Origin: an uncultured Bacteroidales bacterium
Lineage (GTDB): Bacteria > Bacteroidota > Bacteroidia > Bacteroidales > FEN-979
Direction: 5' to 3'
Length of the DNA: 64,000 bases
NCBI GenBank assembly: GCA_903837605.1
Contig: CAILVF010000087.1
Span: 186,001 to 250,000, forward strand
Below the pieces are notes generated by a model that saw nothing but the letters and a program-made list of their open reading frames with translations, was not told where the DNA came from and ran no database searches. The position numbers and the translations under genes are program-made. Positions 26,501 to 34,780 of the stretch are shown in pieces. Positions within the stretch are counted from its first letter, which is position 1; the number at the start of each line of letters is the position of its first letter.

Positions 26501-29500
26501 CTGCACCTGGGAACTGGAAACAGTAACCCATTTCCGAGATACAAGGCTATCGCCGATACAGGTCTCAATCATCACTTTAACATCTTTTTCTTTTGATCCG
26601 ATAAGAAAACCTGCATTTTCTCCTGGCTTTGCTTTTGTTTTAAGGGGGACGAACCAGTTTACAGGGCTGCCGGGGAGTTCTGTTGACACGGGGTCATACA
26701 CTGTAAGATAGCGTTTCACGATTACTTTTTCCCCGAAAGGGTCATCCGCAGTCAATAGAATTTTATAAAGACCAGGTTTGACGGGTTGAGAGGTTCCTGA
26801 CTTATCGGTATACCATTTGATGTTTATGACTGAATCTGAAGCCAGGTCGATGATCTTATCCACAACCGTTTCCATTGGTTTCCATGAAGAAGTGTCATTT
26901 TCGTTTCCGTAGCTGAAAGAGGGAAAAGATTCATGGAAGGCTTTTTCGGTGAGCAGGGAAGTGTCGGGTTTATCCCAGCCTCTTTTCAGAAAAATCCTGT
27001 CGGGGACACCCAGCCTGGAAACATTCACTGCCAGTTTTACCGGTGTGGGCCTCCCGTTCAGGTTTGTTGCACTGAATTTTAAGAGGCTGTCGGCAGCCGG
27101 ATTTATTTTTTCAGGGGCATTCACTGATAGCAGCAGGGAACGGTATCCTATGGTAACTGATTGCTGTGAAGATTGCGTTTCACCATTGATATCGGTGACG
27201 TCAATTTTAATATTGAAATCAAAAACCGGGTTATTTGACCTGGCAATGGAGAAATCGGGCACAGCGGTGAATGATATGCTGAATGAGCCGTCGGGAGCTG
27301 TTTTTAAAATACCATTTGCGATTTCGGTTTCAGGGGATGAGGGGAAGGGCATAAACCATCTTTCCCACCAGGGAAAGCGCACATTTCTGACTACCCTGAA
27401 AGAAAGATTTGCCTGGCCGATGGCATTTCCCGCGTATGCTTTGGCATTGCCTTTGACCGTAATGGTTTCGTTCAATTTATAATTGCCTTCCAGGGGAAGG
27501 AAACTCACCTCGAAAGTAGGGCGTTTGTATTCTTCAACCGAGAATGCAATATTTCCCGATTCGTTGGAAATATACATCTGGCCTGGCAGAACATCAACAG
27601 GAGCGATAAAGGAACCGTTAAAAGAGCCGAAACTGTTGGTCGTGAAACTCTGTTCCGAGATTTTACGGCCGTTAACATCTGTAAAATTGACCCTGGTTGA
27701 TTCGCTGGTCAACAACCGTACATGCTCCCCTTTTTTCTCAATTACTATTCCTTTGAAATAGACCGTCTGGCCCGGCCTGTATATAGCCCTGTCGGTAAAG
27801 AAAGTTGTTTGGTTTACAGCTTTTTCAGGTAATTGAGAAACCCGATACTGGTAAAAGCTTGTAGTCAGAAGAACATCCCCGGCTTTGGTCAGTTTACAAT
27901 ACAGGTTATTGTTTTTCGCTCCTGCTTCAACAGGGGGAATTGTAACGAATCCATTGTTATCGCTTATAAAGTCATTGATTTTACTGGTTTCCCAATCCCT
28001 GTTCTTGTAGTTGTAATTCCTTACCCAGGTTTCTGCTTTTACCCCGGGCACCGGCAAACCGTTTTCGCGGTTGAAGATGTTCAGGCTGATACTCCCGTTC
28101 TTATTTTGCCTGCTGATGTAATTAAGAGCAGAAACTACATTGTCGGAATAAGCGATCAGTTTTGAAGACTTTGAAAACGAAGAATCAGGGCAAACAAGGA
28201 TAACATAGAAGCCCGGGTCTGCAGGAGGAAGAGATGTTTCAATACTATGGCTCCTGTAATCGCCGAATTCGGGAAGAAGTTGATCCCAGCTTGCTATAAT
28301 TGGCTGTTTTTCAATAAATTCAATAATCTCTTCTTTGTTCATCTTCTCCTTTGCTGACTCCCACGCTTCCTTTCCTGTTTTATATTGTCTAAGGGATACT
28401 TTATTAATGTTCTTATAGGTTATCAGCGAAAGGGAAAGTTTTCCAGGGTAAACAACAGCTTCATTTCTAATCCCTATTTCCATGCCAAGGATGTTGTCGG
28501 CCAGGATACGACAGTTTTTGGCACCTTCCGAGGCGGGGAAACGTTTGCTTACGGCTTCACAAATTTCAAGAGCTTTTTTTATATCGTACTTATGCAGGGC
28601 GTCTTTCGCCTTACCGGTTCCCTGTTCCCTGTAAAATCCTGCAATCACAAAGGAAATGCCTGCCGAAACGGGAGACTCCCTGAACCTGTTTTCAAACTGT
28701 TTCAATGCATCCAGGTAAAGGCTGTCGGTATTGCCCGTAAGGGCATTGTCTTTTACAAACTTCAGGCGTGCAAGTTCGGATTCAATCAGAGCCGTTGGAT
28801 TTTTATCATTCTGGTGAAAGACGGCAAGATCCTGGTATATTTTAACGGCCTGCAGGACCTGGGACATAGAATCGTCAGAAGGGAATGAGAGTTTGATGAA
28901 TTCATCAGTCAATGAAAAATATGAAGCATTATTCATTCTGAAGCCGAGGGCCGGCTTAATACCGGGTCCATCAGAAGTGATAAAAAAATCAAGGGCCCTG
29001 TTGGCCAGGAAATCATAGAGAGTGGGGCGAAAGGTAACCGACTTTTCAAGATCTTTTTCAGGGGAACTTTGATTAGTAAACCCTGATCCGGGAATTTCTA
29101 TAATTGCCTTGAAATCAGTGATTGAAATTGATTTCAATAGTTTGTCATCCTGAAGCGAGGCCAGGTAGTTTTTATAAATTACTTTTATCAGAGTATTCTG
29201 GTCCCAGGTTGACAGGCTGTCGGGCTTCACATCGGCGAGCCGGGTCCTGTCGCTGAAGCGATACCGGTTGTTCTCGTAGTACTTTGTATACACTTCAGCC
29301 GAAATCGACTGCAGGATTTGTTTAGAAGGTTCCGTGGCAGTTTTGATCTCATTATCAAGGTCGTGTATGGTCCCGACGAGGAAATCTTCACGAAAGAAGC
29401 TGTTCAGCCTGATCTTATAAATGACTGCTTTTATGAACTGGGGGATATCTTTTCCCGATTTTGAAGACCCGTATATCCTCTCAACAATTTCCATAGCCGA

Positions 29501-29659
29501 TTTCGGCAGGCCCTGGTCTGCAAGGGAATCGACCTGTTTCCATTCTTTTTGCCAGGCAGGGGAATGAGTTCCCTTATTTATGGATTTCTGTGCAAAAGCA
29601 ACCGGAGACAAGAGGATAAAACTCAATGCCGTCCCGAAAAAAAATGAGCGGGTATTCAT
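23510..29659 (-). CDS. Giant alpha-2-macroglobulin-like protein without thioester
   Basis: 2049 aa from the ATG at 29659 (MNTRSFFFGTALSFILLSPV, a clear signal peptide); an upstream ATG at 29704 would add 15 residues ahead of it. The MG2 domain is at about residue 620 (TDRAIYRPGQTVYFKGIVIE). The alpha-2-macroglobulin domain is at about 1280-1400 (SLTQWKFQGFAHT). A thioester-domain-like helical toroid follows (LQTPGGGWTWFEGMPESRFI). At the thioester site (residue about 1500, DNA 25150-25161) the protein reads DAYS where active homologues have CxEQ. No lipobox is seen. Bacterial macroglobulins act as protease traps or envelope scaffolds; without the thioester it could not attach covalently. Confidence 0.88.
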   Translation of the reverse strand: MNTRSFFFGTALSFILLSPVAFAQKSINKGTHSPAWQKEWKQVDSLADQGLPKSAMEIVERIYGSSKSGKDIPQFIKAVIYKIRLNSFFREDFLVGTIHDLDNEIKTATEPSKQILQSISAEVYTKYYENNRYRFSDRTRLADVKPDSLSTWDQNTLIKVIYKNYLASLQDDKLLKSISITDFKAIIEIPGSGFTNQSSPEKDLEKSVTFRPTLYDFLANRALDFFITSDGPGIKPALGFRMNNASYFSLTDEFIKLSFPSDDSMSQVLQAVKIYQDLAVFHQNDKNPTALIESELARLKFVKDNALTGNTDSLYLDALKQFENRFRESPVSAGISFVIAGFYREQGTGKAKDALHKYDIKKALEICEAVSKRFPASEGAKNCRILADNILGMEIGIRNEAVVYPGKLSLSLITYKNINKVSLRQYKTGKEAWESAKEKMNKEEIIEFIEKQPIIASWDQLLPEFGDYRSHSIETSLPPADPGFYVILVCPDSSFSKSSKLIAYSDNVVSALNYISRQNKNGSISLNIFNRENGLPVPGVKAETWVRNYNYKNRDWETSKINDFISDNNGFVTIPPVEAGAKNNNLYCKLTKAGDVLLTTSFYQYRVSQLPEKAVNQTTFFTDRAIYRPGQTVYFKGIVIEKKGEHVRLLTSESTRVNFTDVNGRKISEQSFTTNSFGSFNGSFIAPVDVLPGQMYISNESGNIAFSVEEYKRPTFEVSFLPLEGNYKLNETITVKGNAKAYAGNAIGQANLSFRVVRNVRFPWWERWFMPFPSSPETEIANGILKTAPDGSFSISFTAVPDFSIARSNNPVFDFNIKIDVTDINGETQSSQQSVTIGYRSLLLSVNAPEKINPAADSLLKFSATNLNGRPTPVKLAVNVSRLGVPDRIFLKRGWDKPDTSLLTEKAFHESFPSFSYGNENDTSSWKPMETVVDKIIDLASDSVINIKWYTDKSGTSQPVKPGLYKILLTADDPFGEKVIVKRYLTVYDPVSTELPGSPVNWFVPLKTKAKPGENAGFLIGSKEKDVKVMIETCIGDSLVSRKWVTVSSSQVQIDIPVLESYRGNFSVNFVFSKFNRIYQDYQLVSVPYADNKLNIAFESFRSKILPGEKEQWKIHISSAGNKPVSAEFLASMYDASLDAFRPNTWLFELGGKFYGANPWNTGNNYFIRSGSAASTKTSGDYTTHEYPGLNWFGLNYFGSRPYPMMIKLGRTDRQEVAMEEKSGMAMAMNTVPEAPPPPEDLNVAGISAGGGEKPKPTVEKTGLQLRKDFRETAFFYPDLVTDSAGGLSLSFTAPESLTQWKFQGFAHTPGLLYGLVEKELVTRKDLMVMPNAPRFIRQGDKLVFSAKVVNLSAQDMKAMVRIELFDGITMKSLDSLVSGPSRQEISIPRGESTGIFWNILIPENPSLSLLQYRVIAESGAFSDGEEKIIPILPNRMMVTETLPLPVRDKGTFDFSFDKLIASSAGKTLKNYRLTLEFASNPAWYAVQALPALNEKEFEDAYSTFGAFYANCIASHIINSDPKIKAVFESWKNLLPDALLSSLEKNSQLKSLLLQQTPWVMEAKTETENRRKLGLYFDPGNLHMNLEKNLARLQKLQTPGGGWTWFEGMPESRFISQDIIGGLAHLDHLGASLSGNDLEMKQLLNNGLRFIDEEFGKNYEELKRRNPSQMKDNNLSVLEIQFLYVRSYFIKSQPLSPKFQEALNYFLSQAMQYWTKEDLSSQAMLAIALDRFGKKDVSALIMKSLSERALHSNEMGMYWAQEGGYYWHQAPVETQALLIEASEEVSKDISSVGEMKIWLLKQKQTHSWTSSRATVEACYALLARGNDLLSANPGIKISLGKLKIDPSKLPDISQEAGTGYFQLSWSGNEITPEMGKVKVSKSTDGLAWGALYWQYFENMDKITSAATSLKLEKKLFLEKNTPSGPVLVALQDQCSLKTGDKLKVRIVLSTDRELEFVHMRDQRASAFEPGSGSTLSGYHYQDGLGYYQSTTDATTDFFFDYIPRGTYVFEYPLVVNAAGNYSNGITTIQCMYAPGFSAHSDGIRVMITK

Positions 29660-29741
29660 AATCCGAATTTTAGTCAATAATACAAAAACGAAAGGAAGAA
29701 ACAAAGAGTATGCCGGAATTAATGCAAAATGGAGAGGAAGG

Positions 29742-31040
29742 TTAATTAACCAGCAGTTTACCTGTGATTTCGCGACCTTCGTTATCTACATTGATGATAT
29801 AAATTCCAGGCCTGAGATTGACATCTATTGCAGCTTTATTCTGAGCTTTCAGGGTAAGCTGTTTCAGCAGTTGTCCCTTGTTGTCGAAGATCCTGAGCTC
29901 AGAAGAACCGGTTAGTCCGTTTAAATCGACATTAAGCAGTCCGCCGAAATAGGGATTGGGATAAATGAAAATTCCCGGCTTGCTATCCTGGCTGTTAATG
30001 CCGGCGAAATGAACCAAAAACGCATTCAGTGCAGCAGTTGGTTTTCTGTCGGATCCCCAGCAACTCAGCTGGTATCCGCTCCACAATTTTTCGCCTTCAG
30101 GTTCCCAGTATATGACTCCGAGTCCTTTATCACCGGGAACAGCTTTGACTTTGTTCAGGACAGCTACCAGCATATCGTAGGTATTCTGAACTTTAGTATA
30201 ATCCCCGCCGACCTCAACCACCATCACTTCTTTCCCGTACCTGCTTGCCATATCGTTGAGGTTGCCGCCCAGCTCGTCTATGGTTTCGGTGTAATCTGTT
30301 CCAAGCCAATAAGGGTAGTAGGAAGCTCCAATGATATCATACCTTACCCTGTATGTATATGCATTATCGAAGAAGGTCCTGAACTTTAGGTTGCTATTCC
30401 CCTGGTCGAGGTGTATGATGACTTTAATGGAATTGTCGACGGCCTTTACAGCATCATATCCCTTGTTCAGAAGCTGGGCCAGCTGGGACCAGTTTGCGGT
30501 GCTTCCGTCGGGCCAGAGCATACCTCCCGCTATCTCATTCCCTATCTGGGCCCAATCGGGTTTTACCCCTAAGGATTTCAAGGTATCAAGGACGCCGTAA
30601 GTATGATTATAAACATCGTTGAGCAGCTGGCTAAACGAGTGATCCAACCATGCTGCAGGTTTTGTTTGCTTGCCGGGATCGGCCCAGGAGTCACTGTAGT
30701 GAAAATCTATCATGATTCTCATTCCCATATTTTTGGCCCGAAGCGCCATAACTGCAACTTCCTTTTTGCTGCAGTGCCCGTTGACTTTATCTGTGGATGG
30801 ATTCACCCAGACCCTGAGCCTGACTATATTGATCCCATGATCTTTTAATATCTGGAGGCATTCTTTCTGGGTGCCTGTGCTGTCATAGAAGGTATAATCT
30901 GTAGCTTCCATCTGCTGCAGCCATCCGATATCCGCACCTTTTACGAATTGCGCATTCACTTCATCCGCAGTCAAAAAATAAAGCAGAAAAACCATTACTG
31001 AAATGCAGCTATAGGCCCGGGAACAATTAAATTTTTTCAT
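29742..31040 (-). CDS. Arabinogalactan endo-beta-1,4-galactanase (GH53) with T9SS sorting domain
   Basis: 432 aa. A signal peptide (about 1-30, ending ADEVNAQ) is followed by a GH53 barrel (about 31-345): GADIGWLQQMEATDYTFYD, INIVRLRVWVNP, the acid/base Glu in WAQIGNEIAGGMLWPDG and the nucleophile Glu in VMVVEVGGDYT. The C-terminal 80 residues are a type A T9SS sorting domain (GIFIYPNPYFGG, GQLLKQLTL, LRPGIYIINV). So it is secreted by T9SS and probably attached to the surface, where it cuts beta-1,4-galactan of pectin. No SusCD or other CAZyme is adjacent. Confidence 0.93.
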   Translation of the reverse strand: MKKFNCSRAYSCISVMVFLLYFLTADEVNAQFVKGADIGWLQQMEATDYTFYDSTGTQKECLQILKDHGINIVRLRVWVNPSTDKVNGHCSKKEVAVMALRAKNMGMRIMIDFHYSDSWADPGKQTKPAAWLDHSFSQLLNDVYNHTYGVLDTLKSLGVKPDWAQIGNEIAGGMLWPDGSTANWSQLAQLLNKGYDAVKAVDNSIKVIIHLDQGNSNLKFRTFFDNAYTYRVRYDIIGASYYPYWLGTDYTETIDELGGNLNDMASRYGKEVMVVEVGGDYTKVQNTYDMLVAVLNKVKAVPGDKGLGVIYWEPEGEKLWSGYQLSCWGSDRKPTAALNAFLVHFAGINSQDSKPGIFIYPNPYFGGLLNVDLNGLTGSSELRIFDNKGQLLKQLTLKAQNKAAIDVNLRPGIYIINVDNEGREITGKLLVN

Positions 31041-31066
31041 GGAATTTCATTTTTTCTGAATTTAAT

Positions 31067-31864
31067 TTACGGATTTTTCAGGCCCTTGTATTTTACCAGT
31101 TCCATTTTCACGGAACCTACTATCACAGCCGATTTGGCAAGGATCGGAATATGGTTGTTATCATCGCTGATCCAGAGGTCCATGGGGTAGGGCTGACTGA
31201 AAACGGAGCCGGTAACGACCATAGGCTTGAAGTGAAGGCAATGGAAAGTCCCCAGTTCAGTTGTGACAACTTCCCTGTCGATGAATTTGATCACCGAAAG
31301 GTAGAGAGAGTCGTCGAGAATGAAATTGATCGGATAGATATCACCAGGTTTCAGTGCCGAAAAATCGAAATTCCTGGCATGGAAATAAGCAGAAATAATA
31401 TCGTGTGTGCCCGCGGGCATTTTCTTGTTTGCCCTGGTGCTTGAATATGATCCCGTCAACTGGTTGAACTTCACTTCGTCCTTATAGTTGTAGCCTCCTT
31501 CACGGGTATCCCGTTTGAATTTCCAGGGCACAAGATATTCTTCGTCGACCCAGCTTTCGAAACAGTCGTTGACTTTGAAAAACAGGTTAAATGCACCTTT
31601 GGATTTTCCTTCCCCGACGATATGATAGGTTTTCCTTCCTGAAACATCCGCCGGCTCGCTGCTTACTTCAAGGCTGCCTATGCCTGCGGTTACCTTTCCT
31701 GTAATATAGGAATCGTAGTAAACTGTAAATGTCAGTTTTTCTCCGTAAGTAAACGCTTTGTTATTGACCGGCTTCAGATCCTGGGCAAACAGGTGAACCG
31801 TGAATAGTGAACAGTTAACAGTGACTGCGATGAGAAAAAGTAAACGAAAAAAGATGCGAGCCAT
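31067..31864 (-). CDS. DUF3108 domain exported protein
   Basis: 265 aa, DUF3108 family: beta-rich periplasmic protein. Blocks seen are FTYGEKLTFTVYYDS, AGIGSLEVSSEP, FNLFFKVNDCFESW and DIISAYFHARNFD. The signal peptide (MARIFFRLLFLIAVTVNCSL and on) is partly encoded by heptad island H: residues VTVNCSLFTVHL come from the repeats. The gene ends 26 bp before the GH53 start and follows leuS after 14 bp. Function unknown. Confidence 0.85.
   Translation of the reverse strand: MARIFFRLLFLIAVTVNCSLFTVHLFAQDLKPVNNKAFTYGEKLTFTVYYDSYITGKVTAGIGSLEVSSEPADVSGRKTYHIVGEGKSKGAFNLFFKVNDCFESWVDEEYLVPWKFKRDTREGGYNYKDEVKFNQLTGSYSSTRANKKMPAGTHDIISAYFHARNFDFSALKPGDIYPINFILDDSLYLSVIKFIDREVVTTELGTFHCLHFKPMVVTGSVFSQPYPMDLWISDDNNHIPILAKSAVIVGSVKMELVKYKGLKNP
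31793..31827. repeat. Heptad-repeat island H, inside a signal-peptide coding sequence
   Basis: GTGAACC, GTGAATA, GTGAACA, GTTAACA, GTGACTG: five perfect-phase 7-mers. The gene is on the minus strand and reads the complement, which codes for VTVNCSLFTVHL in the signal peptide of the DUF3108 protein. Since 3 heptads make 21 bp, the repeat codes for a 7-residue hydrophobic period. Confidence 0.8.
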
Positions 31865-31878
31865 GGTGGCTTTATATA

Positions 31879-34692
31879 TTAAACGACTACATTGATGATC
31901 TTCTTGTGGACCACAATGATTTTTTTAGGGCTTTTGCTTTCAAGCCATTTCAAGGACTCCTCTGCGGCAAGTACGGCTTTTTGAACTTCCTCCACCTGCA
32001 TTTCAACCGGAAGCTCCAGCAGGAAGCGCATCTTACCGTTAAAGGAAACCGGGTATTTAAAAGAATTTTCGACCAGGTATGCTTCGTTGAACATCGGAAA
32101 ATTGGCCCTGGTGATGCTTTCTTTATGCCCGCAGGCCTGCCAGAGTTCTTCGGCCAGGTGGGGTGCGTAAGGTGAAATCAAAATCAAAAGATCTTCCAAA
32201 ACAGCGCGCTTGCTGCATTTGAGCTCGCCCAGTTCATTAACGCAAATCATAAATGTGCTCACCGCGGTATTGAAGGAAAGACGCTCTATGTCCTCCTGAA
32301 TCTTTTTTATTGTTTTATGCAGAATACGAAATTCGGCTGCTTCGGGAGCTCCATCGCTGAGCCTGAAACGGTTTTCCTCATCATGGTATAGCCTCCAGAA
32401 TTTTCTGATGAACCTGAACACACCTTCAATACCGTTTGTATCCCAGGGTTTTGATTGTTCCAGAGGACCAAGGAACATCTCGTACAACCGAAACGTATCA
32501 GCCCCGTAATGCCCGATGAGTTCGTCGGGGTTGACCACATTATACAATGATTTCGACATTTTCTCCACCGCATATCCGCAGACATACTGATTATCTTCAA
32601 GGATGAAATCCGCATCAGCCAGATCGGGCCTCCATTGGCGGAACCCTTGCATATCGAGGATATCATTGCTGACCAGGCTCACATCCACATGCATTACGAT
32701 ATGCTCATACTGATCTTTCAGGTTGTGAGAAACAAAAGTATTTGAACCTTTCAGGCGGTAGACCAGGCTTGAGCGTCCCTGGATTTTTCCCTGGTTGACA
32801 AGCTTTTTAAAGGGTTCTTCACATACCGCCATACCTATGTCGAAAAGGAATTTGTTCCAGAACCTCGAATAGATCAGGTGGCCGGTGGCATGTTCATCTC
32901 CTCCGATGTACAGGTCGACATTCTGCCAGTAGTTCACGGCTTCTTTGGAAAAATATTCTTTTGAATTGCGAGGGTCCATATACCGGAGATAATATCCGCT
33001 GGATCCTGCGAAACCAGGCATTGTATTTGTTTCAAGAGGGTAGCCTTCTTTTGTTTTCCAGTTTTTTGCCCTTGCAAGGGGAGGTTCGCCAGTTTCGGTG
33101 GGAAGGTAGGCATCCACAGGGGGCAGTTCCAATGGCAGTTCATTATCATCGAGTACATAAGGAATGCCTTCTTTGAAATACACCGGGAAAGGCTCCCCCC
33201 AGTATCTTTGCCGGCTGAAGATGGCATCCCGCAACCTGAAATTCACCATTCCTTTACCTATGCCCATTTCATTGACCCGATTGATGACGGCTTTGATCGC
33301 TTCTTTCACCTGCATCCCGTTGATGAAGTCTGAATTGATCATGAGACCATCCTTGGCATCATAAGAGCTCTCAGAAATATCGCCCCCTGCAACCACTTCG
33401 GTTATGGGCAATTGGAAGTGTTTTGCAAAATCGTAGTCCCTGCTGTCGTGGGCGGGCACGGCCATGATGGCTCCGGTGCCGTAACCTGCAAGGACGTAAT
33501 CGGCAACCCATATGGGGCTTGGCTTTCCGTTAAACGGGTTGAGGCAGTAAGCCCCCGTGAACACCCCGCTTATGTTTTTTACCTCGGCCATACGTTCGCG
33601 TTCCGAACGGTTTTTCACTTCCCCGATATAGGCCCTGACGGCTTCAATATGGGAAAGCGGGGTGATCTTCTCAATGTACTCATGCTCGGGTGAAAGCACC
33701 ATAAATGTGGAGCCGAATATGGTATCGGGGCGGGTGGTGAAGATATTCAGTCTAAGTTCCGAATCCTTTATCGGGAAATGGATCTCGGCTCCTTCTGAAC
33801 GGCCGATCCAGTATTTCTGTTGATCTTTCAGGGATTCAGACCATTCAATGTTATCGAGGCCGTCGAGAAGCCTCTGTGCATAAGCGGTAATGCGAAGAAA
33901 CCACTGCCTCATCATTTTCCGCTCAACCGGGTGGTTTCCGCGCACCGAAAACCCGTTGGCCACTTCGTCATTGGCAAGCACAGTACCCAGTTCGGGGCAC
34001 CAGTTTACCATAGCTTCAGAAAGATAAGCGAGGCGGTAATTCATCAGGATCTCCTGTTGCTGTTTTTCTGTATACGAAGCCCAGTCTGTGGCTGTAAAAA
34101 CACCCTTCCAGCTTTGGCTGAAGGCAGGGTCTTTTTTTGACAGTTCATTGTACCAGTTCGGGGTCATGGCAGCGCGGACATCCGCATTCCCTGAAGATTT
34201 AAAAATATCCGTAAGAACACTTACCGGTTTTGACCTGCCTGCATTCAGGTCGTACCAATGATTGTACAATCGGATGAACGTCCATTGGGTCCATTTGTAA
34301 TAATCAGGATCGCAGGTCTTAACTTCACGGTCCCAGTCATATGAAAACCCAATTTTGTCCATTTGCTCGCGGTACCTGGCCACATTTTTTTCGGTGGTCA
34401 CAGCAGGATGTGTGCCGGTTTGAATGGCATACTGCTCCGCAGGAAGTCCGTAAGCGTCGTACCCCATGGGATGCAGAACATTAAAGCCTTTCAGCCTCTT
34501 GTATCTTGAATAGATGTCGGATGCTATATAACCCAGGGGGTGCCCCACATGCAGCCCTGCCCCGGAAGGGTAAGGAAACATATCAAGTACATAAAACTTT
34601 GGTTTCGCAGGTTCAATTTCGGTATGGAATGTTTTATTCTCAAGCCAGTATTTCTGCCATTTCTTCTCTATCTCCTGAAAGTTGTATTCCAT
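31879..34692 (-). CDS. leuS: Leucyl-tRNA synthetase
   Basis: 937 aa, class I synthetase. The HIGH-type motif is in [16 protein letters not shown], the CP1 editing domain contains the [15 protein letters not shown] block with editing Thr and Asp, and KMSKS is in [17 protein letters not shown]. The length includes an extra insertion at about 150-230 ([20 protein letters not shown]), common in Bacteroidota enzymes. The -7 element at 34715-34722 is 22 bp before the start. Confidence 0.97.
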   Translation of the reverse strand: MEYNFQEIEKKWQKYWLENKTFHTEIEPAKPKFYVLDMFPYPSGAGLHVGHPLGYIASDIYSRYKRLKGFNVLHPMGYDAYGLPAEQYAIQTGTHPAVTTEKNVARYREQMDKIGFSYDWDREVKTCDPDYYKWTQWTFIRLYNHWYDLNAGRSKPVSVLTDIFKSSGNADVRAAMTPNWYNELSKKDPAFSQSWKGVFTATDWASYTEKQQQEILMNYRLAYLSEAMVNWCPELGTVLANDEVANGFSVRGNHPVERKMMRQWFLRITAYAQRLLDGLDNIEWSESLKDQQKYWIGRSEGAEIHFPIKDSELRLNIFTTRPDTIFGSTFMVLSPEHEYIEKITPLSHIEAVRAYIGEVKNRSERERMAEVKNISGVFTGAYCLNPFNGKPSPIWVADYVLAGYGTGAIMAVPAHDSRDYDFAKHFQLPITEVVAGGDISESSYDAKDGLMINSDFINGMQVKEAIKAVINRVNEMGIGKGMVNFRLRDAIFSRQRYWGEPFPVYFKEGIPYVLDDNELPLELPPVDAYLPTETGEPPLARAKNWKTKEGYPLETNTMPGFAGSSGYYLRYMDPRNSKEYFSKEAVNYWQNVDLYIGGDEHATGHLIYSRFWNKFLFDIGMAVCEEPFKKLVNQGKIQGRSSLVYRLKGSNTFVSHNLKDQYEHIVMHVDVSLVSNDILDMQGFRQWRPDLADADFILEDNQYVCGYAVEKMSKSLYNVVNPDELIGHYGADTFRLYEMFLGPLEQSKPWDTNGIEGVFRFIRKFWRLYHDEENRFRLSDGAPEAAEFRILHKTIKKIQEDIERLSFNTAVSTFMICVNELGELKCSKRAVLEDLLILISPYAPHLAEELWQACGHKESITRANFPMFNEAYLVENSFKYPVSFNGKMRFLLELPVEMQVEEVQKAVLAAEESLKWLESKSPKKIIVVHKKIINVVV

Positions 34693-34714
34693 GATCGTCA
34701 GTAAAGTAAACCTG

Positions 34715-34722
34715 CAAAGGTA
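34715..34722 (-). promoter_or_regulatory. Bacteroidota -7 element for leuS
   Basis: Minus-strand TACCTTTG, a perfect TAnnTTTG, 22 bp upstream of the leuS ATG. It is paired with a plus-strand element at 34751-34758 in the same 88-bp divergent gap. Confidence 0.5.
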
Positions 34723-34750
34723 GGAAATAGGATATTATGCAGGAAATTTC

Positions 34751-34758
34751 TATTTTTG
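34751..34758 (+). promoter_or_regulatory. Bacteroidota -7 element for the AsmA-like gene
   Basis: TATTTTTG, matching TAnnTTTG, 22 bp upstream of the ATG at 34781. The two divergent -7 boxes are only about 28 bp apart, so their promoter zones overlap. Confidence 0.45.
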
Positions 34759-34780
34759 GAGTTGATTGGGGTATCCGCTA

